From: Cedecea neteri NBRC 105707 = ATCC 33855
GTDB lineage: Bacteria; Pseudomonadota; Gammaproteobacteria; Enterobacterales; Enterobacteriaceae
DNA length: 64,000 nucleotides
Reading direction: 5' to 3'
Assembly: GCF_001571265.1 (NCBI RefSeq)
Contig: NZ_BCTL01000036.1
Span: forward strand, 20,473-84,472
The notes below the pieces were generated by a model. It ran no database searches, was not told the origin of the DNA, and saw only the letters and a program-made list of their open reading frames with translations. Every line of letters begins with the position of its first letter. Within the stretch, counting starts at the first letter, position 1. Of this stretch, positions 6,192 to 16,469 are shown one piece after another. The position numbers were made by a program, and so were the translations under genes.

Positions 6192-7802
6192 TTAAAGTTC
6201 GCTCCAGCGTAAACGCCTGCGCGTTCGTGAGGGCTGCTCTGCCATTGCCTTCGCAATGGCCGCTCCAATCGCTGCGCATTCGGTAAGACCTTGCACAAAA
6301 GGCTGGTCATGCATCAGGTAAGGTAGCGCACCAAACGCGATGTGCCCGCGAGCGCACTCGGGTGAGAGCAGCGTATAGTCATCACCGATGTCCGGGATCT
6401 CATCACCGCAGGCCTCTAGTTGATGCCTTAGTGAGGTAAACGGCAGATCTCTGGTTTGCAGCGGCTTTTGCCCCCGCGCATCGATAAATACATCGAACCT
6501 CCGGCTTTTCCCTTCTGCGACGATCGACGTCTGGCTCTCTTCGACGTCCATTTTATAGTCCTGCCCCAGCGCTAATATAGTGATTAATCCCGCTTCACGT
6601 AGGGCCAGCAGGCGGCGGATTGATTCCGATGGGATGGCCGCATAGTTATCGATAAACACTCGCGCAATGCCCGCGTGGAAGCGCTTACTGTCTTCTTCAT
6701 TAAGATAAGGAACGATGTCCTGGACGGCTTCATGCAGTCGCAGAATGGCATAACGCCAGGGCACCGTTCGCCTGTCGCGCTTGTTGCGCTCAACTTCAAT
6801 CAGGTTGGCATAGGCCCAGCGGAAAGGATCGTTTTTACGGCGATCGGCAAACCAGGCGTGGGCAAAACTGTCTGCATCCAGCGTGCTCAGTCCGATCAAC
6901 CTGCTCCACGACGGGTCGGCTAGCTCAAGTTCTTCCGCCATCAGACGGAAGATCCTGTCGAGCAGGCCCTCTGATCCCGCGGTAATCTCTTTTTCCACCG
7001 CCTGCGCGGTGACGATGCATAAAGGTTCATAGGGGAGCGGGCAGTAAAAATCAGCTTCTGGCAGGATCCCCGAGCGTGACATCAAGACGATCTCCAGCCC
7101 TTCGCTGCCTTCATCGAGTAGAAATTCAAGGTGTCCGTCATCTGTCTGTACAAACTCACCATGCTGTATCACTACGGCCATCGCGGCGTCGATTCCGCTG
7201 AGCGAGGTGCCCAAAATGCCGACTTTACAGGGTGGAATTCTGGCTTCCATCAACCCTGACCAGGGGCTGGGAAAGAAAGTTGGTGTGGATTTGCTTTCTT
7301 CTGGCCAGACGTGGCCGGTGGCGATAACGGCGAGATCAAAATGCTCTGCGACAGGCTGCCCCCTGGCCCACAGCTGTGCACCTTCCGGCGTAGCCTTCAG
7401 GTCGGTTACCTGACAGGATTCATGGACTTCTACGGTAAAACCCCGCTGTTTTGCCTGAGCAACAAGCTGCAAAAACTGGTCGCGAAAATACTCGCCAAGC
7501 AGAATTCGCGGCAGAAACTGACGAATGTGCAGGGAGCCACGCTCAACGCCATAGCGTGCGAGGCGGCTTTCACTCAGCCTGCGCAACCAGTCAATATAGG
7601 AGGAAATAACAGGGGGGATTTCAATACTGGCGATATTCGCCAGCATCATCCGCGAGTTTTCCTCGTTGCTGTAGGGCATTCCGATACCCGCCTCCCGCGC
7701 CTGCTCATATATTGAAATGGCCAGCGGAGGGGTGCTTTTGACCAGGGCGAGAAGGGTATAAATTCCCGTTGGCCCTGCGCCGATAATCGCTACCTTTTTC
7801 AT
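6192..7802 (-). CDS. ydhS: YdhS-like FAD/NAD(P)-binding protein
   Basis: The 536-residue protein matches E. coli YdhS (534 residues) across its length. It starts with a Rossmann dinucleotide motif (AIIGAGPTGIY, residues 5-15), has a second glycine-rich segment (VGILGTSLSGIDAAM near 200), and keeps characteristic blocks such as ILPEADFYCPLPYEPL and SIRRLLALREAG. YdhS is an uncharacterised cytoplasmic flavoprotein of the HI0933/FAD-NAD(P)-binding type; no reaction is known. It stands alone, 250 bases upstream of topAI on the same strand and divergent from murQ. Confidence 0.9.
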   Translation of the reverse strand: MKKVAIIGAGPTGIYTLLALVKSTPPLAISIYEQAREAGIGMPYSNEENSRMMLANIASIEIPPVISSYIDWLRRLSESRLARYGVERGSLHIRQFLPRILLGEYFRDQFLQLVAQAKQRGFTVEVHESCQVTDLKATPEGAQLWARGQPVAEHFDLAVIATGHVWPEESKSTPTFFPSPWSGLMEARIPPCKVGILGTSLSGIDAAMAVVIQHGEFVQTDDGHLEFLLDEGSEGLEIVLMSRSGILPEADFYCPLPYEPLCIVTAQAVEKEITAGSEGLLDRIFRLMAEELELADPSWSRLIGLSTLDADSFAHAWFADRRKNDPFRWAYANLIEVERNKRDRRTVPWRYAILRLHEAVQDIVPYLNEEDSKRFHAGIARVFIDNYAAIPSESIRRLLALREAGLITILALGQDYKMDVEESQTSIVAEGKSRRFDVFIDARGQKPLQTRDLPFTSLRHQLEACGDEIPDIGDDYTLLSPECARGHIAFGALPYLMHDQPFVQGLTECAAIGAAIAKAMAEQPSRTRRRLRWSEL

Positions 7803-7928
7803 CGAGGCTCACTCATCATTATTGTTATCGCGCCCGTTAGCGCCGGATTTTCACGTGGAAGCAAAACCCTTTCTGATAAGTGTGGTAGAAAATGGATATT
7901 GAGCCAGGGCATTATCTTTCAAGATGTT

Positions 7929-7943
7929 GGAATAATTTATTCC
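7929..7943. promoter_or_regulatory. distal palindrome upstream of murQ
   Basis: GGAATAATTTATTCC is a perfect 15-base inverted repeat. It shares the GGAATA half-site with the second palindrome 76 bases downstream. RpiR/SIS-family regulators such as MurR bind paired palindromes around the murQ promoter, so this is a likely auxiliary operator. Confidence 0.55.
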
Positions 7944-7983
7944 ATTGCTGTGTCTGGCTTTGTTATTAATATAAGCCTTATCT

Positions 7984-7999
7984 CGTGATATTTATCACA
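7984..7999. promoter_or_regulatory. CRP site of the murQP promoter
   Basis: CGTGATATTTATCACA matches the CRP consensus TGTGA-N6-TCACA in 9 of 10 conserved positions. Its centre (7991.5) is 41.5 bases before a start site at about 8033, which is where the TACTAT -10 element at 8021-8026 would place transcription. That is the geometry of a class II CRP-dependent promoter. Confidence 0.7.
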
Positions 8000-8004
8000 C
8001 CAAA

Positions 8005-8026
8005 GGAATAAAATATTCCATACTAT
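8005..8026 (+). promoter_or_regulatory. proximal operator and -10 element of murQP
   Basis: GGAATAAAATATTCC (8005-8019) is an inverted repeat with arms GGAATA/TATTCC placed between the CRP site and the TACTAT -10 element (8021-8026). A repressor bound here would block RNA polymerase, so this is the probable main operator for a MurR-like regulator. No such regulator gene is in the window. Confidence 0.55.
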
Positions 8027-8056
8027 GCACAGCAGAACACACTAATGGATGTCCCG

Positions 8057-8965
8057 ATGAAGATTAATTTAACCAAACTGGTCACCGAGAGCCGCAATAC
8101 GGCGAGCGTGGAAATCGATACGCTGCCCACTTTAGACATGCTCAAAGTTATCAATAACGAAGACAAACAGGTGCCGGTGGCGGTTGAGGCGACGCTGCCG
8201 CAGGTGGCTCAGGTCGTCGATCAAGTGGTGGCCGCGTTCGCCCAGGGCGGCAGGCTGATATACAGCGGCGCAGGGACATCAGGCCGACTGGGTATTCTGG
8301 ATGCAAGTGAGTGTCCGCCAACTTTTGGCACCCCGCGCGAGCAGGTGGTCGGCCTGATTGCCGGCGGGCATCCGGCCATTCTGCAGGCGGTGGAAAACGC
8401 CGAAGACAGCCGTGAAATGGGCGAGCAGGATCTGCGGAACCTGAACTTCAGCGCGCGTGACGTGCTGGTGGGCATTGCCGCCAGCGGCCGTACGCCGTAC
8501 GTACTCGGCGCCATGGCCTATGCAAAAAGTGTGGGCGCCACCGTCGCGGCAATCTCCTGTAATCCCGGCAGCGAAATGAGCCTGGCGGCAGATATCGCCA
8601 TCGAACCCGTGGTCGGCCCCGAAGTCGTTACCGGCTCTTCACGCATGAAGGCAGGCACGGCGCAAAAGCTGATCCTGAATATGATCACCACCGGGTCGAT
8701 GATTCGCAGCGGCAAAGTCTACGGCAACCTGATGGTGGACGTGGAAGCCACCAACGCCAAGCTGATTCAGCGCCAGATTAATATCGTGGTTGAGGCTACC
8801 GATTCCAGCCCTGAGCAGGCAGAAGAGGCGCTCAATGCCTGCCACCGGCACTGTAAAACGGCGATCTTCATGCTGCTGAGCGGCCTGTCTGCCGCAGAGG
8901 CCAGCGAGCTGTTGGCAAAAAATCAGGGCTTTATACGTAAAGCATTGCAGGGGTTAAACGGATAG
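8057..8965 (+). CDS. murQ: N-acetylmuramic acid 6-phosphate etherase
   Basis: The 302-residue protein has the MurQ SIS domain: [24 protein letters not shown] near residue 70, the [12 protein letters not shown] block, and [15 protein letters not shown] near 190. It cleaves the lactyl ether of MurNAc-6-phosphate to give GlcNAc-6-phosphate and D-lactate, feeding cell-wall sugar into amino-sugar catabolism. The ATG at 8057 is preferred over 8045 because GGA at 8047-8049 gives correct spacing. murP follows after two bases. In E. coli a divergent murR represses these genes; here the divergent neighbour is ydhS, so the regulator must be elsewhere. Confidence 0.95.
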   Translation: MKINLTKLVTESRNTASVEIDTLPTLDMLKVINNEDKQVPVAVEATLPQVAQVVDQVVAAFAQGGRLIYSGAGTSGRLGILDASECPPTFGTPREQVVGLIAGGHPAILQAVENAEDSREMGEQDLRNLNFSARDVLVGIAASGRTPYVLGAMAYAKSVGATVAAISCNPGSEMSLAADIAIEPVVGPEVVTGSSRMKAGTAQKLILNMITTGSMIRSGKVYGNLMVDVEATNAKLIQRQINIVVEATDSSPEQAEEALNACHRHCKTAIFMLLSGLSAAEASELLAKNQGFIRKALQGLNG

Positions 8966-8967
8966 CT

Positions 8968-10419
8968 ATGGCGAAAATCACCGGCTCGATGATGGAACAA
9001 GTCCTGCGCCTGACGGGCGGCAGCGGCAATATCCTTGTCTGTGGCAACTGTATGACGCGCCTCAGGCTGACGCTCAAAGACAGAGATCTCGTTCAGCACG
9101 ACGAACTGAAAAAAATTCCCGGCGTGATGGGCGTGGTCAACGGCGACGATCAGCTGCAGATCATTCTCGGCCCCGGCAAAGCGCAAACCGCCAGCGAGCT
9201 GATGAATTCGATGCTGAAGCAGGGTGGGCAAAGCGAGTCGGAGAACGGCGACAGTGCGGATCTGGCCGCGCTCGCCAGCCAGAACAAAAAGCAGATGAAG
9301 GCGAAGCAGAACAGCGCGGTGCATAACTTCCTCACTAAGTTTGCCACTATCTTCACGCCGCTGATCCCGGGATTTATTGCCGCCGGGCTGCTGCTGGGGA
9401 TTGCCACGCTGCTGCAGCAAACGCTGGTGGTGGAAGGCACAACTCCTGCGGTGTGGCTGACCCAGCTTATTGCCTATATGAAGGTGTTCAGCATCGGGCT
9501 GTTTACCTTCCTGAGCATTCTGATTGGCTTCAATACCCAGAAGGCCTTCGGCGGCACCGGCGTGAACGGGGCCATCATCGCCTCGCTGTTTATTCTGCGC
9601 TACGTGCCGGAAGGCAAAGTCGGCTATTACGCGGGGATGGATACCTTCTTTGGGCTGACAATCGACCCGCGTGGCAACATCATTGGCGTGCTGCTGGCAT
9701 GTATTCTGGGTGCGTGGATCGAACGCCAGGTGCGGCGGATGATCCCGGATAACCTGGACATGATCCTGACCTCGACGATCACCTTGCTGATCACCGGGGC
9801 TATCACTTTTGTGGCGATCATGCCCCTCGGCGGTGAGCTGTTCAAAGGCATGTCGTGGCTGTTTATGCACCTGAACGGCAACCCGTTCGGGACGGCGATT
9901 CTGGCCGGGCTGTTCCTGATTGCCGTGGTGTTTGGTATCCACCAGGGCTTTGTCCCGGTGTATTTCGCACTGATGGATGCCCAGGGATTCAACTCGCTGT
10001 TCCCGATTCTGGCGATGGCCGGTGCGGGGCAGGTGGGCGCGGCGCTGGCCCTGTTTGCCCGCTCGCCGAAAGGCTCGGTGCTGCGTACACAAATCAAAGG
10101 GGCCATTATTCCCGGCCTGCTGGGCATCGGCGAGCCGTTGATTTACGGCGTGACGCTGCCGCGCCTTAAGCCGTTTATCACCGCCTGTATCGGCGGCGGT
10201 ATCGGCGGGTTCTTCATCGGGCTGGTGGCCTGGCTCGGGCTGCCCGTCGGGCTGAATACCGTCTTTGGCCCGTCCGGGTTAGTGTCGATTCCGCTGATGA
10301 CCTCAAGTCAGGGGATCTTCGCCGGGATGGCGGTTTACGTCGCCGGGATTGTTATCGCCTACGCCGCCGGTTTTATCATGACCTGGTGCTTTGGCAGCAA
10401 GAACGTTGATTTAACTTAA
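8968..10419 (+). CDS. murP: PTS N-acetylmuramic acid transporter EIIBC
   Basis: The 483-residue membrane protein has an N-terminal EIIB domain with the phosphorylated cysteine at C28 (NCMTRLR) and a C-terminal EIIC domain of about ten hydrophobic segments containing [15 protein letters not shown]. Length and order match E. coli MurP (474 residues). It imports MurNAc while phosphorylating it at C6, relying on an EIIA such as Crr encoded elsewhere. It is translated from the same message as murQ, two bases downstream, so uptake and ether cleavage are coordinated. Confidence 0.93.
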   Translation: MAKITGSMMEQVLRLTGGSGNILVCGNCMTRLRLTLKDRDLVQHDELKKIPGVMGVVNGDDQLQIILGPGKAQTASELMNSMLKQGGQSESENGDSADLAALASQNKKQMKAKQNSAVHNFLTKFATIFTPLIPGFIAAGLLLGIATLLQQTLVVEGTTPAVWLTQLIAYMKVFSIGLFTFLSILIGFNTQKAFGGTGVNGAIIASLFILRYVPEGKVGYYAGMDTFFGLTIDPRGNIIGVLLACILGAWIERQVRRMIPDNLDMILTSTITLLITGAITFVAIMPLGGELFKGMSWLFMHLNGNPFGTAILAGLFLIAVVFGIHQGFVPVYFALMDAQGFNSLFPILAMAGAGQVGAALALFARSPKGSVLRTQIKGAIIPGLLGIGEPLIYGVTLPRLKPFITACIGGGIGGFFIGLVAWLGLPVGLNTVFGPSGLVSIPLMTSSQGIFAGMAVYVAGIVIAYAAGFIMTWCFGSKNVDLT

Positions 10420-10433
10420 GTTAATATAACTCT

Positions 10434-10460
10434 GCCCGCCCGCGCTCTGCGGGCGGCATT
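10434..10460 (+). terminator. hairpin after murP
   Basis: TGCC-CGCCCGC, a loop of GCTCT and GCGGGCGGCA form a ten-pair stem with one bulge. There is no clean T tract, only ATTATT, so termination here may be incomplete or hairpin-dependent. Confidence 0.45.
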
Positions 10461-10592
10461 ATTCCCACCTCACAGCTATCGTTACCCACTTTTTTTCTAA
10501 GGACAGAAAAGCATTAGCGATAATTTTTTATTCTTTTATGGAATCGTTGCCGTTGGAAATACTGCTCTCTCCCCCGAGACAGGAGCAGAATC

Positions 10593-11567
10593 ATGGCAGC
10601 AAAACGACACTCACTCTGGCTGGTTGCACTGGCCCTTATTGCGGCTCAGGCCCACGCGGTGGACGTCACCGTGGCGTACCAAACCTCCGCCGAACCCGCC
10701 AAAGTGGCGCAAGCCGATGACGCTTTTGCCAAAGACAGCGGGGCGAAAGTGGAATGGCGTAAGTTCGACAGCGGCGCGAGCGTGGTGCGAGCCCTGGCAT
10801 CGGGCGATGTGCAAATCGGTAATATCGGCTCCAGCCCGCTGGCCGTTGCCGCCAGCCAGAACGTGCCGATTGAAGTTTTCCTGCTGGCCTCCCAGCTCGG
10901 TAACTCCGAAGCGCTGGTGGTCAAAAAAGCCATCAAAACGCCGCAGGATTTAATCGGCAAACGTATCGCCGTGCCGTTTATCTCCACCACCCATTACAGC
11001 CTGCTGGCTTCCCTCAAACATTGGGGCATCAAGCCGGATCAGGTTCAAATCCTCAACCTTCAGCCTCCGGCAATTATTGCCGCCTGGCAACGCGGGGATA
11101 TCGACGCCGCCTATGTCTGGGCTCCGGCAGTGAATGAGCTGGAAAAGGACGGCAACGTGCTGACGGACTCTGCGCAGGTGGGCAAATGGGGCTCCCCAAC
11201 GCTCGACGTGTGGGTGGTGCGTAAAGATTTCGCCGAAAAACATCCTGATGTCGTCACCGCCTTTGCCCGCAGCGCCATTGCGGCCCAGAAAGGCTACATC
11301 GACAACCCGGAACAGTGGCTCAAGCAGCCGGACAACCTGAGCAAGCTCTCGCGCCTGAGCGGCGTGCCGGAAACCGACGTCCCTGGGCTGGTGAAAGGCA
11401 ATACCTACCTGACGGCCAAACAGCAGGTCGAGCAGCTTAGCGGCCCGGTGAATAAAGCTATCGTCGATACAGCGCACTTCCTGAAAGAGCAGGGCAAAGT
11501 ACCTGCGGTAGCAGCCGACTATAGCCAGTTTGTGACCGACCGCTTTGTGAAACCGCTGGCGCAGTAA
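10593..11567 (+). CDS. tauA: taurine ABC transporter substrate-binding protein
   Basis: The 324-residue periplasmic protein has a signal peptide ending in AQAHA (residue 22) and the TauA/SsuA-type fold, with the GNIGSSPLAVAAS segment near residue 75 and TTHYSLLASL near 133. It captures taurine outside the inner membrane and delivers it to TauBC. It leads the compact tauABCD operon. An AGGAG site precedes the ATG. The upstream 170 bases are AT-rich with only a weak GATAAT -10 and no good -35, consistent with activator-dependent transcription by Cbl/CysB under sulfate limitation, as known in E. coli. Confidence 0.95.
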   Translation: MAAKRHSLWLVALALIAAQAHAVDVTVAYQTSAEPAKVAQADDAFAKDSGAKVEWRKFDSGASVVRALASGDVQIGNIGSSPLAVAASQNVPIEVFLLASQLGNSEALVVKKAIKTPQDLIGKRIAVPFISTTHYSLLASLKHWGIKPDQVQILNLQPPAIIAAWQRGDIDAAYVWAPAVNELEKDGNVLTDSAQVGKWGSPTLDVWVVRKDFAEKHPDVVTAFARSAIAAQKGYIDNPEQWLKQPDNLSKLSRLSGVPETDVPGLVKGNTYLTAKQQVEQLSGPVNKAIVDTAHFLKEQGKVPAVAADYSQFVTDRFVKPLAQ

Positions 11568-11588
11568 CAGTTAACAGGAGGCACGGCG

Positions 11589-12356
11589 ATGCTACAGGTT
11601 TCGCATCTCAGCGCGGAGTACGGCGGTAAAGCGGTACTCGACGACATTAATCTGACGGTGGATGAGGGCGAGCTGCTGGTGGTGCTCGGCCCTTCCGGCT
11701 GCGGTAAGACGACGCTGCTTAACCTGATCGCCGGTTTCGTCCCCTATTACTCCGGCAGTATTACGCTGCAGGGTAAAACGGTTGAGGGCCCTGGCGCCGA
11801 GCGCGGGGTCGTTTTCCAGAACGAAGGGCTGCTGCCCTGGCGCTCGGTACTGCATAACGTGGCCTTCGGGCTGCAGCTTGCCGGGCAGGCTAAGCCCGAG
11901 CGGGAAGAGATTGCGCTCGACATGCTGCGTAAGGTTGGGCTGGAAGATAAGGCGAAAAACGCCATCTGGCAGCTTTCCGGCGGGCAGCGGCAGCGGGTGG
12001 GCATCGCCCGCGCGCTGGCAACAAAGCCTCAGCTTTTGTTGCTGGACGAACCCTTCGGGGCGCTGGATGCCTTTACCCGCGAGCAGATGCAAACCCTGCT
12101 GCTGAAACTGTGGCACGAAAGCCGCCGCCAGGTGCTGCTGATTACTCATGACATTGAGGAAGCGGTATTTCTGGCGACGGAGTTAGTGTTGCTGTCACCC
12201 GGCCCTGGCCGCGTGCTGGAGCGTTTGCAGCTTGATTTCGGGCGTCGTTTCGCCGACGGAGAGCCGTGCCGCAGCATCAAATCTGACCCTGAATTTATCG
12301 CGAAGCGCGAATACGTGCTGAACCGCGTGTTCGAACAGCGGGAGGGCTTCTTATGA
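11589..12356 (+). CDS. tauB: taurine ABC transporter ATP-binding protein
   Basis: The 255-residue ABC ATPase shows Walker A (GPSGCGKTT, residues 34-42), a Q-loop ([11 protein letters not shown]), the signature [15 protein letters not shown] and Walker [13 protein letters not shown]. It energises taurine import at the cytoplasmic face of TauC. The 21-base gap from tauA contains an AGGAGG-like site. Its last four bases overlap the tauC start, so the two subunits are translationally coupled. Confidence 0.95.
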   Translation: MLQVSHLSAEYGGKAVLDDINLTVDEGELLVVLGPSGCGKTTLLNLIAGFVPYYSGSITLQGKTVEGPGAERGVVFQNEGLLPWRSVLHNVAFGLQLAGQAKPEREEIALDMLRKVGLEDKAKNAIWQLSGGQRQRVGIARALATKPQLLLLDEPFGALDAFTREQMQTLLLKLWHESRRQVLLITHDIEEAVFLATELVLLSPGPGRVLERLQLDFGRRFADGEPCRSIKSDPEFIAKREYVLNRVFEQREGFL

Positions 12357-13180
12357 GCGTAGTCATTCAGGACAAACCTGTGCGCCGCCGCCTTACGCTG
12401 CGCTGGCCGTTTTCTCGTCAGCTCACTCTGAGCGCAACCACGCTGGTCGTATTGGTGCTGCTGTGGTGGTGGGTAGCGGCACAGCACTGGGTCAGCCCGC
12501 TGTTTCTGCCGCCGCCTGGGCAGGTGCTGGCGAAGCTGATTACCATTGCCGGGCCACAGGGCTTTATGGACGCCACGCTGTGGCAGCACCTGGCTGCCAG
12601 CCTGGGGCGCATTCTTACCGCGCTTGCCGCTGCGGTACTGATCGGTATTCCGGTGGGGATTGCGATGGGGCTCAGTACCACCGTGCGCGGCATTCTTGAT
12701 CCACTGATCGAGCTTTACCGCCCGGTGCCGCCGCTGGCCTATTTGCCGCTGATGGTGATTTGGTTTGGCATCGGCGAGACCTCCAAAATTCTGCTGATTT
12801 ACCTCGCGATTTTTGCGCCGGTGGCGATGTCCACTATGGCGGGCGTGCGCAGTGCGAAGCAGGTACGTATTCGCGCCGCTCAGGCGCTGGGCGCGTCTCG
12901 TTTGCAGGTCATCTGGCATGTGATATTGCCGGGTGCGCTGCCTGAAATTCTGACCGGCTTCCGCATTGGGCTGGGCGTAGGCTGGTCCACTTTGGTGGCC
13001 GCAGAGCTCATCGCCGCCACGCGCGGGCTGGGCTTTATGGTGCAGTCGGCCGGTGAGTTTCTGGCAACGGATGTGGTACTGGCCGGGATCGGCGTAATTG
13101 CCGTCATCGCGTTTTGTTTAGAACTGGGGCTGCGGGCGCTACAGCGTCGCCTGACCCCGTGGCATGGAGAAGGGCAATGA
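12353..13180 (+). CDS. tauC: taurine ABC transporter permease
   Basis: The 275-residue inner-membrane protein has about six hydrophobic helices and the EAA-type loop ([29 protein letters not shown] broken over residues 183-210) that contacts the ATPase. It forms the transmembrane channel of the taurine importer. Overlaps of four bases with tauB and with tauD show tight operon packing. Confidence 0.94.
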   Translation: MSVVIQDKPVRRRLTLRWPFSRQLTLSATTLVVLVLLWWWVAAQHWVSPLFLPPPGQVLAKLITIAGPQGFMDATLWQHLAASLGRILTALAAAVLIGIPVGIAMGLSTTVRGILDPLIELYRPVPPLAYLPLMVIWFGIGETSKILLIYLAIFAPVAMSTMAGVRSAKQVRIRAAQALGASRLQVIWHVILPGALPEILTGFRIGLGVGWSTLVAAELIAATRGLGFMVQSAGEFLATDVVLAGIGVIAVIAFCLELGLRALQRRLTPWHGEGQ

Positions 13181-14025
13181 GTGAAAAAGTGAACGTTAAG
13201 CCATTGGGGCCGTACATAGGGGCACAGGTCAGCGGCGTGGATTTAACACGCGGCCTGAGCGATAACCAGTTCGAGCAGATTTACCACGCGTTGATCCGTC
13301 ATCAGGTGCTGTTCTTCCGTGAGCAGGAGATAACGCCTTCTCAGCAGCGCGCGCTGGCTCTGAGATTCGGCGACCTGCACATTCACCCGGTTTACCCGCA
13401 TGCCGAAGGTGTGGAAGAAATTATCGTGCTGGATACCCACAATGATAATCCACCGGATAACGACAACTGGCACACCGACGTGACCTTTATTGAAAAGCCA
13501 CCTGCCGGGGCGATTCTGGCGGCGAAACAGCTGCCGGAAACCGGCGGGGATACGCTGTGGACCAGCGGTATTGCTGCTTATGAAGCGCTGTCCGAGCCGT
13601 TTAAAAAGCTGCTGTCCGGGCTGGAGGCAGAACATGACTTCCGCAAATCGTTCCAGGAGTACAAGTATTCCCACAACGAAGTTGAGCACCAGCGCTGGCG
13701 CGAGGCCGTGGCGAAGAACCCGCCGATGCGCCATCCGGTGATTCGTACTCATCCGGTCAGCGGCAAGCAGGCGCTGTTCGTCAATGAAGGCTTTACCACG
13801 CGTATTGTTAACCTGACGGAAAAAGAGAGCGAGGCGCTGCTGGGCTTCCTGTTTGCCCACATCACCAAGCCGGAGTTCCAGGTGCGCTGGCGCTGGCAGC
13901 AAAACGATATTGCCATCTGGGATAACCGCGTCACCCAGCATTATGCCAACGCCGATTATCTCCCGGCTCGTCGCATCATGCACCGCGCGACTATTTTAGG
14001 TGATAAGCCTTTCTGGCGAAGTTGA
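13177..14025 (+). CDS. tauD: taurine dioxygenase
   Basis: The 282-residue enzyme is a 2-oxoglutarate and Fe(II)-dependent dioxygenase. The metal-binding triad is visible as H99-T-D101 (NWHTDVTF) and a C-terminal histidine in VTQHYANADY, followed by the ARRIMHR arginine that binds 2-oxoglutarate. It hydroxylates taurine, which then releases sulfite and aminoacetaldehyde, giving the cell sulfur. The start at 13177 overlaps the tauC stop as ATGA; an earlier in-frame ATG at 13114 lies inside tauC and adds non-family residues. Confidence 0.96.
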   Translation: MSEKVNVKPLGPYIGAQVSGVDLTRGLSDNQFEQIYHALIRHQVLFFREQEITPSQQRALALRFGDLHIHPVYPHAEGVEEIIVLDTHNDNPPDNDNWHTDVTFIEKPPAGAILAAKQLPETGGDTLWTSGIAAYEALSEPFKKLLSGLEAEHDFRKSFQEYKYSHNEVEHQRWREAVAKNPPMRHPVIRTHPVSGKQALFVNEGFTTRIVNLTEKESEALLGFLFAHITKPEFQVRWRWQQNDIAIWDNRVTQHYANADYLPARRIMHRATILGDKPFWRS

Positions 14026-14028
14026 TAA

Positions 14029-14060
14029 AAAAATAGCGCCTAATATCAGGCGCTATTTTT
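14029..14060. terminator. bidirectional terminator between tauD and nepI
   Basis: AAAAATAGCGCC and GGCGCTATTTTT form a perfect 12-base stem with an eight-base loop. A/T runs flank both sides, so it can end both tauABCD and the convergent nepI transcript. Confidence 0.88.
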
Positions 14061-14068
14061 GGATTTTT

Positions 14069-15250
14069 TTAAGCTCGAACTTTCACCGCAACCAGCATCG
14101 CCGTCAGCAGCATCAGGCTGCCGGACAGCATCAGCGGAGCCAGCAGGCCGAGGTTATCCAGCGCCAGGCCGCCTATCGCCGCCCCGCAGGTGTTAGCCAA
14201 CTGGATCACGGCTACCTGAATCGACCCGGCTTTTTCCGCCTGATCCGCCAGCGAACGGGTGATCCACGTTGACCAGCCGACCGGTACCAGGGCAAAAGCC
14301 AGCCCCCAGACCACCGCAATCACCGAAGCCACGACTTTGTTCGCCCCCCAAAGCACCAGTACCGCGGCGCTGATAGCGAGGATCAGCGGCGCGCAGGCCA
14401 GCGCCAGCTTGAGCGATCGTTTGAGAATAGGCGCGGAAAGCGAGGTGCCGACGAAGCTGGCAATACCAAAGCTCAGCAGCACCAGCGTCAGGCCGTCAAC
14501 GTCAAAGCCCGACATTGTCATATAAACCGGGCGGATATAGGTAAAGAACGAGAACTGACCCGCAAACGCCATGAAGATGGCGAGCATGCCCGCCAGCACG
14601 CCCGGGCGTTTGAGCAGGCCAAACATGTTTTGTTTCTGGTGTGCCGCTTCGCCCGGCAGGGAAGGCAGCGCTTTCCAGACCCAGACAATACAGGCGACAC
14701 CCATCAGGGCGGCGGCGTTAAAGACGTTGCGCCAGCCGATGATCCCCCCGAGAAAGCTGCCCAGCGGGGCGGCAATCACTAACGCAATCGATACGGCACC
14801 GAAGATAACGGACAGCGCCTTAGGCACCGTGCGCGCAGGAACAAGGCGCATGGTCAGTGAGGCCGACATGGCCCAGAAACCGCCCAGCGCCAGCCCGAGG
14901 CACGCGCGACCAAGCAGCAACAGAGAGAAATTACCCGCGAACGAAACCAGCAGGCAGGAGGCGGTCAGCAGGACGGCAAAAAGCAGTACCACGCGGCGGC
15001 GATCGGTAGAGCCAATCAAGTTGGTAATAAACAGGCTGGCAAACATCGCCACAAACGCGGTGACGGTGACCGACTGTCCGGCAACGCCCTCGGAGATATT
15101 CAGTTCCTGCGCCATCGGAGTCAACAGGCTAACCGGCAAAAACTCAACGGTAATCAGGCAGGCCACGCAAAACGCAATAGCAAAGACTGCTGACCAGTTG
15201 GGGCGGGTTATCGAGGTCGCTGGAATGGCATGGGGAGCGGTTTCATTCAT
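14069..15250 (-). CDS. nepI: purine ribonucleoside efflux pump
   Basis: The 393-residue major-facilitator protein is collinear with E. coli NepI (396 residues). Shared blocks include [40 protein letters not shown] and [13 protein letters not shown], with about twelve transmembrane helices. NepI exports inosine, guanosine and toxic purine analogues by proton exchange. It stands alone, with the fim cluster promoter region behind its start. The region upstream shows no clear PurR site. Confidence 0.92.
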   Translation of the reverse strand: MNETAPHAIPATSITRPNWSAVFAIAFCVACLITVEFLPVSLLTPMAQELNISEGVAGQSVTVTAFVAMFASLFITNLIGSTDRRRVVLLFAVLLTASCLLVSFAGNFSLLLLGRACLGLALGGFWAMSASLTMRLVPARTVPKALSVIFGAVSIALVIAAPLGSFLGGIIGWRNVFNAAALMGVACIVWVWKALPSLPGEAAHQKQNMFGLLKRPGVLAGMLAIFMAFAGQFSFFTYIRPVYMTMSGFDVDGLTLVLLSFGIASFVGTSLSAPILKRSLKLALACAPLILAISAAVLVLWGANKVVASVIAVVWGLAFALVPVGWSTWITRSLADQAEKAGSIQVAVIQLANTCGAAIGGLALDNLGLLAPLMLSGSLMLLTAMLVAVKVRA

Positions 15251-15839
15251 CCTGAAGTCCTGGGTAAATTTTTTGATGGCAAGCCCTCCAGTGTATCACC
15301 GCTTGCGTAACGGCTTTAACGTTTTGGCAACTTCGCTCAGTTTTGCGCATGAGGTGTTCAAAATCATCTTTCCTTGATAAAACAAAAAATAAACAAATTT
15401 AACAAAAAGTGAACAATATTCTTGTGCTCAGAGAACAATATAACCCCCTAAATTAACGAGCCTTTTATCCCTTTATGCCCGTTTTACCGAAAGGTTGCCC
15501 TGGTTATTTCTTAGGCCTCATTAAGACCTCGCTTATATAACATAAAGAATTGGCATCTATTACTTAATTCAAATTTGGCTTAATTTAGCCACACTTCGTA
15601 ACCCATCACGAATATATAAAATTTCATCTTGAATTATTAAGGATAACGTTGTTCGGTGCATGAAATAATGTGCTGGGGAAGCGTTCGTCTTTAATTCTAA
15701 TGAAACCACTAAGCATTCTAAGGAATTCCCACAGGATGTGGGGAATGCGTTATGCGGTCATTTAAGACCGATGATGATTCAAACGGAGTCATGAAGGATG
15801 CATAACTCCGATGTGCGTTTTATATATGAAGGAATACCC
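15251..15839. promoter_or_regulatory. long AT-rich fimA upstream region
   Basis: These 590 bases between nepI and fimA hold no gene. They are A/T-rich with A tracts around 15378-15410. GAACAATAT occurs twice in direct orientation (15411-15419 and 15433-15441), spaced 22 bases or about two helical turns. In Salmonella the activator FimZ acts upstream of fimA, so this region is where FimZ would be expected to bind. No invertible-element repeats like those of E. coli fimS were found. Confidence 0.5.
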
Positions 15840-16394
15840 ATGAAATTAAGCAAAATCGCCTCTTCTCTGATCGCAACCGTTGCTCTGGTCAGCGGCGCCG
15901 CTAACGCAGCAGATCCTGTTACCGTTAATGGCGGTACCGTGCATTTCCAGGGCGAGCTGGTTAACGCCGCTTGCGCAGTCAGCACGCAGTCCGACGGCCA
16001 GATCGTTAAACTGGGCCAGTACCGTACCGCAGCTTTCACCAAAGTGGGCGATACCTCTTCCCAGATCCCATTCAACATCGTACTGACCGATTGCGATAGC
16101 ACCGTTGCGGCCACCGCTTCTGTGGCATTCACCGGCCAGACTGACGCCACCGACCCAACGCTGCTGGCGGTAAACTCCGGCGGTAACGCAACCACCGCGA
16201 AAGGCGTAGGTATCGAGATCCTGGATCGTACCTCTAAGACCCTGTCTCCGAACGGTTCTACCTTCTCTACCGCTCAGACGCTGAACGACGGCGAGAATAC
16301 CATTCCGTTCACCGCTCGCTATAAAGCTACTGCTGCTACCGCCACTGCCGGTGCTGCGAACGCGGACGCAACTTTCGTAATGAAATACGAATAA
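15840..16394 (+). CDS. fimA: type 1 fimbrial major subunit
   Basis: The 184-residue pilin has a 23-residue signal peptide ending in GAANA, then the FimA pattern: [17 protein letters not shown], a second cysteine in VLTDCDS, and the C-terminal [12 protein letters not shown] beta-strand recognised by the chaperone. Subunits polymerise by donor-strand exchange to form the rod. The start at 15840 follows a GAAGGA site; an earlier ATG at 15798 lacks one. It is the first gene of fimAICDHF. Its codon use looks strongly biased to preferred codons, as expected for an abundant protein. Confidence 0.93.
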   Translation: MKLSKIASSLIATVALVSGAANAADPVTVNGGTVHFQGELVNAACAVSTQSDGQIVKLGQYRTAAFTKVGDTSSQIPFNIVLTDCDSTVAATASVAFTGQTDATDPTLLAVNSGGNATTAKGVGIEILDRTSKTLSPNGSTFSTAQTLNDGENTIPFTARYKATAATATAGAANADATFVMKYE

Positions 16395-16469
16395 TCAGCC
16401 ACGGCTGATTGCTCAGGGATGATTCAGCCTCAGGGACGAGGCTTGTCCGACGCGAGTCCAGAGAGGACG

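Noticed and set aside
8923..10092. 389-codon open frame on the minus strand opposite murP
   Set aside because: It is antisense to a clear PTS gene, has a Gln, His and Arg-rich composition typical of a mirror frame in GC-rich coding DNA and no family match.
15251..15839. Invertible fimS-type switch upstream of fimA
   Set aside because: No pair of inverted repeats flanks a promoter segment and no FimB/FimE recombinase gene is present; control fits the FimZ/FimY type.
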